The translations under genes and the position numbers were made by a program. Source: Gambelia wislizenii (lineage: Eukaryota; Chordata; Lepidosauria; Squamata; Crotaphytidae). Taken from it: 64,000 nucleotides of DNA. Shown here piece by piece: positions 41,801 to 54,485 of the stretch (position 1 is the first letter of the stretch; every line of letters starts with the position of its first letter). The notes beneath the pieces were generated by a model, which was not told the origin of the DNA, made no database searches, and was given only the letters and a program-made list of their open reading frames with translations. The stretch lies in contig JAUMIR010000001.1 of the NCBI GenBank assembly GCA_030847615.1, positions 365,296,687 through 365,360,686 of the forward strand. Direction: 5' to 3'.

Positions 41801-43290
41801 TATTGACACTTCACGAAGTTAACAGTAGACCTGGACTTCCCCATAAATAGAGACTGAGGTAAGGTTTGCTCAAAACCTAAAGAAGAGATCTTTCCAAATT
41901 CCCAAAAAAGACATGCCTCGGCGGGAGTTATGCAGACGCCTCCCCTTGGATGGGTAGTTGGGGTGCTAATTCTCCTGAACACATCTGAACACATCTGGAA
42001 GTGAGTCATTCATTAATTCAATCATGCCTCTGCAAACTGGTTTTCCTTCACATACCTCTCCTTGACAATGTGGCTGAAGAGCGGGGTATAAATAAATAAA
42101 TTTTAAAAAAAAGAGGTTGCCTGATGCACCTCAGTCTTAATGTCTCAGTATTGGCTATTCTTAATACAGTCGTACATTCACATTTGTGGGGGTTAGGTTC
42201 CACAGACCCCTGCGAATGTGAAAATTCCATGAACAGCAACTACCCTCCCCCACCAAAGCGACCACGGGGCCTCCGGAGGCCCCATAGTCACTTCCCCCGC
42301 CTCCCTCCCCATGCCACCACGGGGCCTCCACCCTCCGAGGCCCCATGGTTGCCTCCCCAGCCCTCCCCCTCCCTCCCAAGACCTTCACGGGGCCTCCGGA
42401 GGCCCAGCGGTCGCCTCCCCAGGTCTCCCTCCTCCCTCTCAAGGCCACCATGCGGCCTCCAGAGGCCCTCCAGAGACCCCGTGGTCGACTCCCAAGGCCC
42501 CCTCACCGCATCTCTCACCCTGTGCCCGGCCTCCTAAGATGGCGAGGGGGCCTCAGAAGGCTCCCTTGCTGCCTCTCCCACCCCCCGCCCGGCCTGCTTC
42601 TCTCCCCCCCCCCAGAAGTGGCCACATGGCTTCTAAAGCCCTGTTGCTGCTTTTGGGAGGGTGGGGGAAGGTCCTCCGAAAACCACAAATATTCAAAACC
42701 GCGAATGCTAAATTCGTGAATGTGGAGGGGCAACTGTATAGCCAGAGCTTCCATTATCTAATTCCATTTAACATTGTATTCCACTCATAACACCCCTTAA
42801 GGGTAAATATTAGGTATAAATATCACCCCCAAACACAAAGTGCAAAGCTTCCTTCATCTTGTCACTCTGTCAGTCTGTGTCACCACATGCTCAATTTCCC
42901 AGAGGCCATCACTCTGTTGGTTTGTTGTGTCACCTGGTGTGCATAGCCATACTTCTCCTCTGCATGAATCTCTGATCTTTGGATAGCTATAGTATAGCCT
43001 ATTATTCCAAGCTCTATTCCTCTAGACTAATACTTCCTTCTCTTCTTTGTTAGCCTTGTGTGATTGCTTGAAGCCTGAGTGTTGGTGTGAATGCTTCTGA
43101 GATTTTTTCAATAAAACCATTTTTATTTTATTTCCTGGCTGTGAGTCTCATCAGTTAGTACCAGTATACATAGGTCAAAAGGTCATGTGGTCACCTGGCT
43201 TTTTGCTGCCATATTGAGCTAATTAAAATTCCCCATATTAATATCTGATGCGAGTGGGGTTCCCACGTACCCGCAGTAATTCTGGTAACA
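41801..43290 (+). mobile_element. Solo LTR (copy B) split by a GC-rich MITE
   Basis: Begins TATTGACACTTCACGAAG, ends tctggtaaca (43281-43290). TATA-like 'aggtataaatatcacc' near 42813 and 'caataaaaccatttttattt' near 43109 mark promoter and polyadenylation signal; 'gagctaattaaaattcccc' near the end is shared with the copy at 46.2 kb. Removing the MITE (42176-42736 plus one TA) leaves about 930 bp. No internal coding region adjoins. Confidence 0.75.
42176..42736 (-). mobile_element. TA-flanked GC-rich MITE (copy 2, 561 bp)
   Basis: TA at 42174-42175 and 42737-42738. Left end 'cagtcgtacattcacatttg', right end 'gtggaggggcaactg'. Subterminal 'ttcaaaaccgcgaatgctaa' and 'gaccctgcg'-like blocks invert the ends of the 15.1-16.9 kb copy. 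Interior units carry the palindrome GGGGCCTCCGGAGGCCCC without the large expansion. Confidence 0.8.
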
Positions 43291-45580
43291 ACATCCATGC
43301 ATAGAAATCATAAATATCAATGATTCTGATATTGACTCTTAATAATACAATGCCGCTCTGATAGCCTTTGTGGCTGAACAGCAGGATATAAATACCTAAT
43401 TAAATTTAAAAATTAAAAAAATTAAAACCTGCATCATGCAACCTTGAAGATTCCCAATTAGAAATTTAAAACTAAAAATGTATTCCTTAAACTGTCATGT
43501 TGGCTGTGAAATAATACAGAGAATAAACACAAAAGCCTAATGATTTCAAAATGCTTTGTTATAGTTACATTTTATTTGATATTACCCTGTAAGTTGGTTT
43601 TCTTTAATAAAAATAGAGCTGATACCCTGCTATAAGATAGGGAATAAAATTCAGTTTAGCATAGTGTTTGTTTCTAGCTCTTTAGCAATAAACCTCTTTC
43701 TTTCTTTACTATTGAATTTTGTCTATGTGCTTATATTTGAAGTAAGGATAAGTTTCTCTTCTACACTTACATAGTAAAACAACAATTTTTAGACTTTTTT
43801 TTAAAAAAATTAAAAATACTTTCTAGCAATTTAATAACCTTTATATTGAAACGTGGGCTCTTAAAAGTAGAATTGCTGGAGGGTGTAACAAACTTCTTAT
43901 AATTGTGCTGCATTTGTGCAGTCATAATATCTTTATTATCCATGGTATTGTAGCTTCAGTAGTTGGGCTTTAGTCAGTAGCTTGTATTATTTTCTTATTT
44001 ACTAGCCATGTTATAGCTGCTTAAGTTGTTATAATGTAACCATTTTAACTACTATCATTAACTCATATTTTATACTACTCACTGTTTTATAATCATGTAT
44101 TGCTTTTCACCATCTAATCTATAATGTCAATACATTTTTAATTTTCTTTTGGGTGTGCTATTGGTTCAAATATCATTCTCCTTTGCTCATTGGAACTATA
44201 TTCCAAGGGTGGTATAGAAAAAGAACCCAGATTTTTACGGGCCACATTCTGCCTAACCATCAAAAAGGAGTCAATACACCACCTACTGTATATTTCATGT
44301 GTTTTTCAAAGTTTGTTTTGTACAATACAAAACAATGTCCCACCTTGAGATCAAGCTCTTGATCATTTCAAAAAGGTGCCATTTTGACAAGGAAAAAAAA
44401 ACTTTAATTAGGCATTTCAGTTTATAAGGTCACAGAAAGATCTTCTTACCTTGAAAAATATGCTGTCAGCTTTTAACTGAGCTGAATGACTTGAATTCCA
44501 TTACAACTTGAAATTTAGAAAGTCTTCTTTTTATATATATAAAAAATTCAAATGTAACTAACAGCCTTTGTTCAACACATCAATACAGATATTTGCATAA
44601 GGTATTGATTAGAATTCATTATAATCACAAAATGTTAATTACACCAATTAATTCCCAATCTGTTTGTACCCTACCTTGTTTGCCTTTAGCACAGAAGGTT
44701 AAAGCCAGAGTGACTGAGCTGTGAATTTTTCTCTTGAGATAACATTTCTTAGAGGACACAGTCATTTTATGAATCCTGTTTTATGAATCTGTATCTTTCA
44801 CCCTCTTGTCAAGCTTAAAAGTCATTACAATTGATTTAAAAAAACCTTCTTGGCTGCATTTGTCCCATTTATTATGGGTAAAATAGTACCAACATTATTT
44901 GATGAAACTGTTTTTTTTAAAGAAAAAAAATCCCAAATCCTGTTGGTGAATTATGATGGCGTAAGCCAGACTTATGCTGTTGCAACTCACATTTTTGGAC
45001 ATTTTGGTCAGAATTCTTTATCAACCACATAATGACTCAAATACCCTCAAATCACCTTTAAAGGGACTCAGCCCTTAGCTCCCAAAGCACAGCCATTTCT
45101 ATGTAATTGAAGAGGTGGGGAGGTCAGCTGAGATGCATCCAGATGTTTACCTATAGCTGGATATGATACAAGGACAACATCTGCAGGGTCATTCCAAAGA
45201 CTTCCAGAGGTCCCTGTGAATGCCAGCTGTAGTGTATTCAAATAAAGAAAAATAGCTGGACATTTTGTCCACTGACTCCCCCCCCCCAACACTCTAAAAA
45301 CTCACAAATGGCCATGTTGGGGGGACTGCATCACGTAAAAGGTGGGGTTTGGCAAGTAGCATCAGGAGACATGGCTATGGAGACCCTACATTCCACAGAT
45401 ATATCTCCCAATACAATATTCCAGTCCCCATTTTTATGGAACTAGATATCATTCTGATTAGATCCAATTGCAAGAGATTCCTTGAATTATGCTACTTAAT
45501 GGCACCCATGCTTTGGAACTGCTGAGCCTAAGAAATATTTTTGCTCCCTTCCCCTTCGCTTTTGTTCCATTATTGTTATT
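43291..45580. other. Long AT-rich, repeat-poor stretch
   Basis: Very AT-rich with few recognisable repeats from about 43440 to 45060. No exon-like frame. It could include conserved non-coding sequence but composition alone cannot show that. A short L2-like tail ('ggatataaatacctaattaa') lies at 43384-43403. Confidence 0.4.
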
Positions 45581-45582
45581 AC

Positions 45583-46020
45583 TGTATTTATTTATATTCA
45601 CTCTTTTCCCAACTAAGCAGCTAAAAAAATTGAAACAAGTAAAAATTGACATCACTAAAATATATATGTTAAAATATGGTTAGAAGTCATTTTAAAACAT
45701 ACACAGCTCATTATTAAAAGCCCGTGCCCCATAAACAGTAAATTTCCAAAGTCCACTCAAAAGAAAAAAATCTTTACCCACCACTGGAAGGACAACAAGG
45801 AAGGGAGTTCTAGAGTCTCTAGAGTCTCACCAAGAAGGCCCTGTGCCACATTACCAGCAAATGTATCTGTGAGGACTGTGGGACAGAGGAAAGCCTGCCC
45901 TTAAGATCCCAAAACCCAGGCAGGCTCTTATGGAAGTATAAAGTAGTGATGATAACCTGGATAAACCATACAGAATTTTATAGATCATAACAAACACTTT
46001 GAATAGTGCACAGGTTGATT
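45583..46020 (-). mobile_element. LINE 3' end with tail, minus strand
   Basis: 'gtatttatttatattcactc' is a complemented tail; beyond it 'ccaagaaggccctgtgccac', 'aggcaggctcttatggaagt' and 'cagaattttatagatcataa' follow the order of a common reptile LINE 3' region. No intact coding sequence. Confidence 0.5.
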
Positions 46021-46170
46021 GCTTCTCTAATCATTTTTGACTGAGCTTTTCTACTCAGCCAGTTTTGAATCTGTATATATGTCCTGATTTTGTGATTTTG
46101 CTGTCTATATGATTGTTTTGATTGGCAGATTGATTACTATATTACTGCATTTTGTTGTATTTTTATTACT

Positions 46171-47032
46171 TATTAGACACTTCACATGGTTTCAAGTAGA
46201 CCGTGGCAATCCAAACATAGGGGCTAGTGAAGGTTACTCGAGCCTCCAAAGGTATCTTGGAAATTTCCCAAAAGCAGACACACCCAGGATGTGATTAAGT
46301 GACACCCCCTCAGACAGTTGTTAGGGAGGAATGTGCTCATCTCCCCTGGATGCACCTAGCAGTGAGTCATACTTTAAATTAAACAAATGACCTGAACACC
46401 AATTGTCCTGCAAACATCTTCCTTCACACCTCTTCCCACCCACAATGTGAAGGTTGCCTTAAACCAATCAGTCTAAATGTTCCAACCATTAGTGGCAATC
46501 AATCATGCCAGAGTTTCCATTGTTTAACATTGGGAAACTCACTCAAGCATTGTTCTACATTCAAAACACCCATTAAGGGTATGATGTTGGGTATAAATAT
46601 TACCCCCAGTTCATAACCAAAGTGTGTTACAGTGACATTGACACTCTGCTGGACCGCTGCCTCACCCTCAGCTCTTAGGCTGAGTCCTTTGCTGCACAAA
46701 TCTCTGCTCTCTAGACAGGTAATTATTGCCCATTTTTCCCAAATCTCTGCTATCCAAATATTTCCTCCTAATTCTTCATTTGCCTTGTGTGGTTGTCTTG
46801 TGTGCATGATGGCACGTGTAAATGTTCCCGTGGTTATTTTCCAATAAAAAAAAATTATTTTCATTTTGGCTTGGCATCTCATCAGCGAGTACTGGTATAC
46901 ACGGGTGAAAAGGTACCACCAGTTACCTGACCTCTTGCAGCCATACTTTGAGCTAATTAAAATTCCCCAATATAATACCATAATTTGAGTGTCACAAGTG
47001 GGTCCCATGGACCCCACTCAATTCACATAACA
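46171..47032 (+). mobile_element. Solo LTR (copy C)
   Basis: Starts TATTAGACACTTCACATGG, ends ataaca. TATA-like 'gggtataaatattacccc' near 46588, AATAAA near 46841 ('ccaataaaaaaaaattattt'), and 'gagctaattaaaattcccca' near 46950. Flanks TTACT and CTACT are a near-match of the 5-bp duplications made by LTR-element integrases. Length 862 bp. Confidence 0.8.
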
Positions 47033-47070
47033 CTACTACCTCCTCCCCAATGATATCTCATAACTGGACA

Positions 47071-47956
47071 TATTCAACACTTTTTGGGGTCACTGTGGCT
47101 AGAAGGTTAGGCAGACTGGAGATCAGACAAAGGTCACAATGACCTGAGATGTGTCTAAAAATATAACGGTAAGAAAATCCATATTAGGATTGAGCAGGAA
47201 GCTCCCATAATGGATTTTTGTGCTAATCCTTTCTTCCAGCCTTTGATGCTTAAGTAATGATCCAATCAAGCAATTAAGTAACCATTCCTTAATCTATACC
47301 CTACAGAAATCTCTCCTATACTCCCTCCTGTCCAACCTTGTGAGGTTATCACAAACCCATCAATTTCTATCTCCCAGCAATTAAAGCAATAAGTTGAGTT
47401 TCAGTTTCCTTTGCATGTTCCATGAGAGTGTTGTTCAAGCTTTGTTATTACCAAATTCTCCCCTCTTAGGCATGGAATAGGGTATAGATATTAAACTGCT
47501 CTAAAAATGGTAAAGTGTACCACAGTGGATGAGCTCAGCCACTCTCTTTCTCAATGTGCCCCAAATCAGAACCTCCTATGCTACACTCAGACATCTGTCT
47601 GAGTATCCTTGCTGCACAAAACTCTTCCCTTCAACACTGGTAACTATCACCCTATATTCCTGGAACACTCTCTCCCTCTATGCAATCTTTCTTAGTCTGC
47701 TACAGCCTTGTAGGGTTCTTAATCACATGTGTTGTATATGTTAGTTCACTTTTGTGTTTTATGTCAATAAAATATTTTATTTCACTTCAACTGGAGTGCT
47801 CTCTACAATTAGTGCTGGTAAACAAAGGTGAAAAGATCTCCAAAGTTACCTTCCTCTGGCAGGCCTCCTTTTGAGCCAATAATTCCCCAAAATATTAAAG
47901 GAGATTTGGGCATCATGGGTGGGACTCTAAAGCACCCCTCACATCTTAGGGTAACA
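47071..47956 (+). mobile_element. Solo LTR (copy D), more diverged
   Basis: Starts at about 47071 (tattcaacactttttgggg) and ends gggtaaca. TATA-like 'agggtatagatattaaac' near 47482 and 'gtcaataaaatattttattt' near 47764. It lies only 38 bp from copy C in the same orientation, with no internal retroelement between them. Confidence 0.7.
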
Positions 47957-50900
47957 CCACCCCCTGTGACATCAAAACCTGTGATCTTATGTTAAGATTC
48001 TGGTTTCAATAACTTCAATCTGTAGACCTTTTTGTAATTTGACATATCCTTAATATTTACTTCAACTATCAATTATAAATTTTAAGATTAGTTCTTTACA
48101 AATATTGATATATTTAACATGCACTTTCCTTGATTTATCCCCCCACCACCATGGGGTTGAAGCAACAGCCCCATGAAACCCAAAGAAGGGTAAAATATTT
48201 ATAGACAATATGCTTCATCTTTAAGAGACAAACTGGGAAATCCCTAGGAGGTAATGCTGCTGAGAAACCTGCCTATAGTGACATGCTGTTAATTTGCATA
48301 ATGTTATCCAGAAAGCTTTGCAGTTTCATGTTAGTTTGAAGAATGCTATCTTTTCCTTTCATTTAGGGAACATATGGTAGCACAGAGGGGCTCGTTGATA
48401 GGCTGTTTGATTTAAAATTTTGTTCATAATGAAAAGGAGGTGTCAGTGTGGCTTCTGTATTAATGTGGAATGGAGAAAAGGAAGGGAGGGAAGCATCAGT
48501 GATAGCTATGTATGCCAATCAAGAATTAACTAGAACCATGGATGTCTACCAAAAGCTCAGTTTAAAACTCTGTCCTTAAAAGTATGTGTACCATCAACAT
48601 GGAAAGAGGAGCGTTTATTCATATTGAGCATGTTTTATGGATGTGACCAGTGTTTACCAGTGGTGGATGGCAGTTTTCCATGTTAGTGGTGCAGTGAATC
48701 CATTCTGGGGGGTTGTGCTAGCCAAGGTGCTCAATTTCTTTTGAGGATATTGTTCAATATCTTGGAAAGCTTCTTTAGAGTTTTGACTTAACTCTGAAGT
48801 AAATTCACAAGCCCAGGCCCATGGAGCCCACCAGCTGCCACTGCTGTACACCCAACACAATTGGCACACAGTAGTCAAAGAAGTCCAGTCACCAGATGTA
48901 CACACACACATTTGTAAAATTTGTTGCATGTAGTGTTTGTTGTGAGAACAGGGTTTTATTATTCAGGAGAGTTTAATAAACTGAGTCTTCTGTTACCTCT
49001 GTATTTCATTGATATGGATAAGTTTATTATGCATTAATATTTTGTCTGCAGAGAATCTGAACAACCAACAGACATTGACATGCTGAGAAAATAACTCAGC
49101 TAAATATACATTATTCCAGCTAAAATTTTCCCAGTCCATGTCAATTAACATCTTCACGTTCACAGTGGTAATTCAAGATTTTCATACACATACTGTCTCT
49201 ACAAAGAAGAACCTTAGAAACACTTGAATTGATATCTATAAAAGCCACCAGTCCTTTGACAGGGGTATATGCTACTGTAAACATAAGACCCAGGTGCCAC
49301 TGGTAGCTCCAAATTACGTCCACTTTCACTCTTTCTCCCTGTGTGGGGGCAGTAGCTGCTTGTTTTCAGCAGGGGTGCTCTAGTTTGCCTGTCATTTGTT
49401 TTAATGGTGGATTGGCCACTGTGATTTTGGCTACCTGAGGGGGCTTTGGGGTGGTACTATGTAAATGTGCAGTCTGTCTGCTATAAGGTGATTTGTGGGT
49501 AGGCAAAGGGGAATACAGGAGTGATCAGCCAATCAGTGGTGGTATGGGAGAAGTTGGAGGGTAACATGATTGGCTAGCTGCAGTAGGGATTTGCCCAAGT
49601 GCTGGGGGTGGGGGGATTAAATGCCAGAGGCAGGGAGGGAGAGAAATAAGCCTGCTGTTGGAGAATTTGCAGTAGACCACCCTTGCCAAGAACAATTTTG
49701 TGGTAAGATTCATACTAATCCAAGGAAAACTAGAAAACAGGTGACATTTTTGCCTCTCTGATAAGGCAAAATACTTGGGTAATGGAGGAGAACCCCAGAT
49801 AGGCTTCTGAGCATATCTAGTGCACAGCATCACTATTTGAGGGAGACAGAGAGGAAGTACTCATTCACAGTACATGCGGCCCAACTGGGGCTTCCTTGAG
49901 TGGATAAGACTGCATTGTACACTGTGTGCAGAGATTCCCAGCTACTCAGGGGCTTCCTGCAGTATGTACCTCTATGAAATATATGCTTGTTTTTAAAAAT
50001 AGAGATTAGGCAGACAGTAAATGGAACATTCTGTTGCAATCCTATATCCCTATGCAATATGGGTATGTAAGTCCCCCAGTTTCAGAACACAGTGGACACT
50101 CCTCACTCCCGAACCCACATGGGGCTGCACTGCAAGCAAATAGGTTCTCTTTGCAGCTGCTGAAAAAAATTGGTGGCAACTCCAGCAGCTCTCTATGGTG
50201 CACAGAGGTAGGAGGAAAAGAGGGGAAGAGGAGGCTAGTTCTTATTCACTGAGCTTACATAGTGGGAGATCTGTGAGTAGAGAGATGGTCCTATCAATTT
50301 GACAGGAACAAGCAGGATAGCTAGAGGACCCTTTCTCCTTGGAACAGTTTTTCAACTGAAAATATCACCCAAATCTGCTACTAGTATATATGTGGGGTTT
50401 TATTTTCCTGCAGAGCTCATTGCAGTTTTGATGAAGCAATTCAGATTGATGAAATGGTACAGAAGGAAAGGGTTAAATATACTGTCTCTGGGTAGGAGCT
50501 CAAATGTTTGAATGCTCCAGTATTTCTTCTTCTTCTAAGCAAGCTAAATTCAAATAGAAAACTAGTGGACCAGTTTTTTTTTTAAAAAAAAAAATCCTCC
50601 TGCTGTGATAGCTTGCATGCATGGAAAGCTATCATATGAAAGAGAAGACTAGGCTAAACCCTTAGGTTGTGATATGTTGTGGGGAAGGTTTGGTTCTATT
50701 TCACAGTAGGCAACACCCAGGCATGCAGCTTTTTGCCTGTAGTCTGCAATGGTGCAGCCCAAGAAGGACGATGCCATGCTATCTAGTCTTTCTTCCTCAA
50801 AGACAAATGGACTCCTTGTCTGCTGTAACAGAAACCATGAATCACTTTGAAATAGTACTTATTCATTCCTGGGCCCAGACTTCCAACAGCAAGTGTTAAG

Positions 50901-51072
50901 CAAGCACTATTGAGAAGAATGAGAGCTGTATGCTGTATCAAAAACTCACACATTTTAATAGGACTTAAATGGGAAAACTTCCCAGTGGTACATTGCCTCT
51001 GAGAAACGCCTGGTGGTACCATGTTAAGGAAGATTGGTGTAGAATGAACTACCCCACTAGATTTCAGACATC
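47957..51072. other. Unassigned sequence
   Basis: No confident repeat or gene. Small frames, for example 49525-49833 and 48654-48929 (minus), have no domain. Runs such as T9/A10 near 50574-50593 are low complexity. Confidence 0.4.
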
Positions 51073-51168
51073 CCCAGCTTGCTACCCTCCAGATGTGTTG
51101 ATTATAAGCCTCCAGTGGCTGAAGATGATGCAAGTTGTAGACCATCATGCCTGGTGGCCACCAGAGTG
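51073..51168. mobile_element. Palindromic MITE, family P2 (copy)
   Basis: 'gctaccctccagatgtgttg' on the left and 'gatgcaagttgtagaccatc' with 'ctggtggccacc' on the right follow the family order. Confidence 0.55.
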
Positions 51169-51911
51169 AGGAATACCAGAGTACCCATATGACATCTGAC
51201 TAATGATTCTGTATGTTTGATTCTTTCAATCTGTTAGACGTGCTTTTTTCCCCTCAAGTAGAATTTATTGCAAGTTTTGCCCTATTTTTACTGCAGTCAT
51301 TATACTAAACCAATCAAACCTTTCAAGGGTTTCCTGCAAACCATCTAAATTCTTTTTCTGGCCCGTGTGTTACACAGTTCTTTTATTTAATACTGCATTT
51401 TCCCCATTTTGGTTCATTCTTCCAAAGCCTCCCATCGTTTAAAAGTCTATTCAATTGCACTTTTTTTTTATTGTCATGCCAAATCTCCCAAATCTATCTT
51501 CTTCTACCTGTCAGTATTTGCTGGCATTACAACTTTGGATAATATTGTCAAAATCGTTATTGCTGGTCTAAAACTGTAAAATACTGTTTCGGAGGGCTAG
51601 CCACTTGAGTAGAGTGATTTCATTTACTGAATCATCTTTGGATAAAGGAGATACATGCATTTTTTTTTCCTAGCCACACAGCTAAAAACGCAAGAAAGGC
51701 TCATCTTGTCCTGGGTTCCACTATGGGAAGCCAACAGGCAAGACATGAGTACAGCTGCTCCCTCCATCTTTCCCTCCTCAGTAACTGATACATGGAGCAG
51801 TACTGCCTCTGATATGGAGATGACATAAAGCAGTCATTGAAAGTCTTATCGTCCATTAATTTGTCCCATCCCCTTTTCAGGCTCTCCAGGTTGGTGACCA
51901 TGTTCTAGTAG

Positions 51912-52492
51912 CATAGAATCATAGAGTTGGAAGAGACCACAAGGGCTATCTAGTCCAATCCCCTGCCTTGCAGGAATAAACAATCAAAGCATCGGTGACG
52001 GACGGCCATCCAGCCTCTGTTTAAAAACCTCCAAAGAAGGAGACTCCACCACACTCTGAGGCAATGCATTCCATGCCGAACAGCTCTTACGGTCAGGAAG
52101 TTCATCCTAATGTTGAGGGTAATCTCTTTTCCTGTAGTTTGTATCCATTGCTTTGTGTTCTAGTGTCTGGAGGAGCAGAAAACAAATTTGCTCCATCCTC
52201 AGTATGACATCCCTTCAAATATTTAAACATGGCTATCATGTCACCTCTTCACCGTCTCTTCTCCAGGCTAAATATACCCAGCTCACTAAGCCACTCTTCA
52301 TAGGGCATGGCTTCTAGACCTCCTACCATTTTGGTCACCTTCCTCTGGATGTATTCCAGCTTCTTAATAACCTTCCTGAATTGCGGTGCCTAGAACTGGA
52401 CACAGTAATCCAGGTGAGGTTTGACGAAAGTAGAATAGCGTGGCACTATTCCTTCCCTTGATCTAGACACTATACTCCTATTGATGTATGTT
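51912..52492 (-). mobile_element. CR1 LINE, 3' end
   Basis: Plus-strand 'gcatagaatcatagagttgg' then 'aagagaccacaagggctatc', 'ctagtccaatcccctgcctt' and 'tatcatgtcacctcttcacc' is the complement of the well-known CR1 3' end, including the terminal ATTCTATG-type octamer repeats. About 580 bp; the reverse transcriptase is absent or out of frame. Confidence 0.95.
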
Positions 52493-53077
52493 CGTCAGCT
52501 TAACAAAGCAGTGTGCAGTGCTCATCTCTCCTGGATCTCCTACCATTCAGCTTCATCGGATAGCTTCAGGTTCTATTATTATGAGATAGGGAGAATATTT
52601 TCCTGTCCACTTTCTCCACACCATATAATGGGGGTCAATCCTAGATCCCCTCACCATAGCATAAATATCCACACGCAGATATACACTACACTGAGCCATA
52701 TACCCTCCCCGGGTTTACTAAAAGGCCCCTGAAGCTGCCCCATGTGGCCATTCTGTGCTTTTGAATGAGTAGGCAGGCTCAGAGAAACATCTGACTTCAT
52801 CTCCATAGCTAGATGTGAAATGATCAAAGCAGTGCTGAGACCCCTGGAGGACCCATGGAGATCTCCGCATTGATGTCATCGTTTCATGACTGGCTATGGA
52901 GACATAGCTAGACACTTCTCAGATCCTGCCTGTGAAACACAGAATGGCCATGTGGGATGACTTCAGGGCTTTTCTGTAAGTGAGAAGGAGCTTTGGTGGC
53001 TGCTGCTGAGAGAAAAGGGGAATACTAACCCCTGCAGTGCCCCAAAAAAGGACATCTGCTTCCATGAGGAAAATGTA
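52493..53077. other. Unassigned sequence
   Basis: No recognised element; a 90-codon minus frame overlaps the mariner end and is not a gene. Confidence 0.45.
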
Positions 53078-54004
53078 CAAGGTCTGTCTATTAAATAACG
53101 AGACTGCGTTTATGCCCTTCAGACAGATCAGGGAGAACTGATCGTGAACACTTGAGTGGTGACCTTGAACATGTCTGAACCTGCGTGACAAACATCAACA
53201 CCCTCAGCCATTCAATTAATTGTCAGTAATCATTTAAAGCAATTGCATTATCTGTTACGTGCTGGAAGAATGATGAGTTTAAGAGTTAAGCAACGTGACA
53301 TTCTACAGGAACTTGAGGCGGACCCAAACCTTTTTTAAAAAATCATCACTTGTGATGAAACTTAGATCTTCCAGTATGATCCTGAGATAAAACGACAGTC
53401 AATGCATTGGAAAACACCCTCATCACCAAGAATGAAAGAAGCATATCAAAGCTAGTCCACATTCAAAGCCATGCTTGTTGTTGCTTTGACATCAAGGGTG
53501 TAATTTAGGCAGAATGGGTTCCAGAAGACAGAACAGTGAACCAGCATTATTATAAGAAAGCTTTGACAAAGCCGAGAGAAAGTGTCAGGAAAAAAAAAGG
53601 CCAGATCTGTAGAAAAATGGTTTCATTCTTCATCAAGACAAGGTGCCTGCTCATGCAGCACTTTCTGTGAAGTAGTTTTTGGCTGATAAACACATTACTA
53701 CACGTGAACATCCATATTCACCAGATTTGGCACCATGTGACTTTTTTCTTTTCCCTAAAGTGAAATCGGTGCTTAAAGGAGTATGTTTTGAGTCAATTGA
53801 CACAGTAAAGAAGAAACTGGCAGATGTGTTGACACAGCTGACAGAAACTGATCTGCTCCACACCTTTGACCAGTGGAAAACAAGACTGCATCAGTGTATG
53901 AGTGTGAACAAGGAGTATATTGAAGGGGACAAGCATTAGAACTGTAATACATATAAGTAAAGGTGGGTTATTGTATCTGTCTCATTATTTAATAGACAGA
54001 CCTC
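53078..54004 (+). mobile_element. mariner-type DNA transposon, decayed
   Basis: Inverted ends AGGTCTGTCTATTAAATAA (53080-) and ttatttaatagacagacct (to 54003), with TA at 53076-53077 and 54005-54006. Length about 927 bp against roughly 1.3 kb for an autonomous mariner, so it has lost part of the 5' coding region. It holds the transposase remnant described separately. Confidence 0.9.
53240..53939 (+). pseudogene. mariner transposase pseudogene
   Basis: Cut-and-paste transposase of the D,D(34)D class. The first catalytic box reads ITCDET near 53345-53359, the second HQD at 53631-53639 and the third HPYSPDLAPCDFFLFPK near 53709-53759. The consensus HPPYSPD is one codon shorter here, which reduces the D-D spacing by one. 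An in-frame TAG at 53673 separates the second and third boxes, and a frameshift lies between the first and second. The final open frame (53679-53939, 86 codons) covers ...FESIDTVKKKLADVL and the C terminus EYIEGDKH. Non-functional. Confidence 0.9.
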
Positions 54005-54104
54005 TAGCGCATTTGGATGTCCCTGACAGAATTCCAGGCATAATTCTATACAACTCTAGCAGGTTCCCTCCTTACGCATCTTTTTTTTCAAAGTGAGGGT
54101 ATAT

Positions 54105-54297
54105 CTACACTGTAGAAATAATGCCGTGTGACACCCCTTTAACTGCCATGGATCCATCCTACAGAATCCTGGGATTGGTAGTTTTGTGAGGCACTGAGAA
54201 GACTAAAGACCTTGTAAAACTATAGCTCTCATGATTCCATAGGGATGGAGCTATGGCATTTAAAGTGGTGTCAAACTGCTTTATTTTTACAGTGTAG
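54105..54297. mobile_element. Palindromic MITE, family P1 (copy 5, complete)
   Basis: Ends 'ctacactgtagaaataatgc' and 'gctttatttttacagtgtag' are inverted repeats. Internal 'cctgggattggtagttttgt' pairs with 'aaaactatagctctcatgat'. It is the cleanest full copy in the window (193 bp). Confidence 0.85.
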
Positions 54298-54485
54298 CTG
54301 CTCCCTTAAAGAGCCTCAAATCTTGTAACCTTTCCTCATAGGGAGTTGCTCCAGTGCTTTGATCACTTTGGTAGTCCTTTTCCACACCTCCTTCAGTTCT
54401 ACCATGTTTTTCAATGTCTTGTAACAATCTTTACTTGGAGAGAGGATCCTTTTAATTTCATTAGAAATTCCAAGCATAGATTCAT

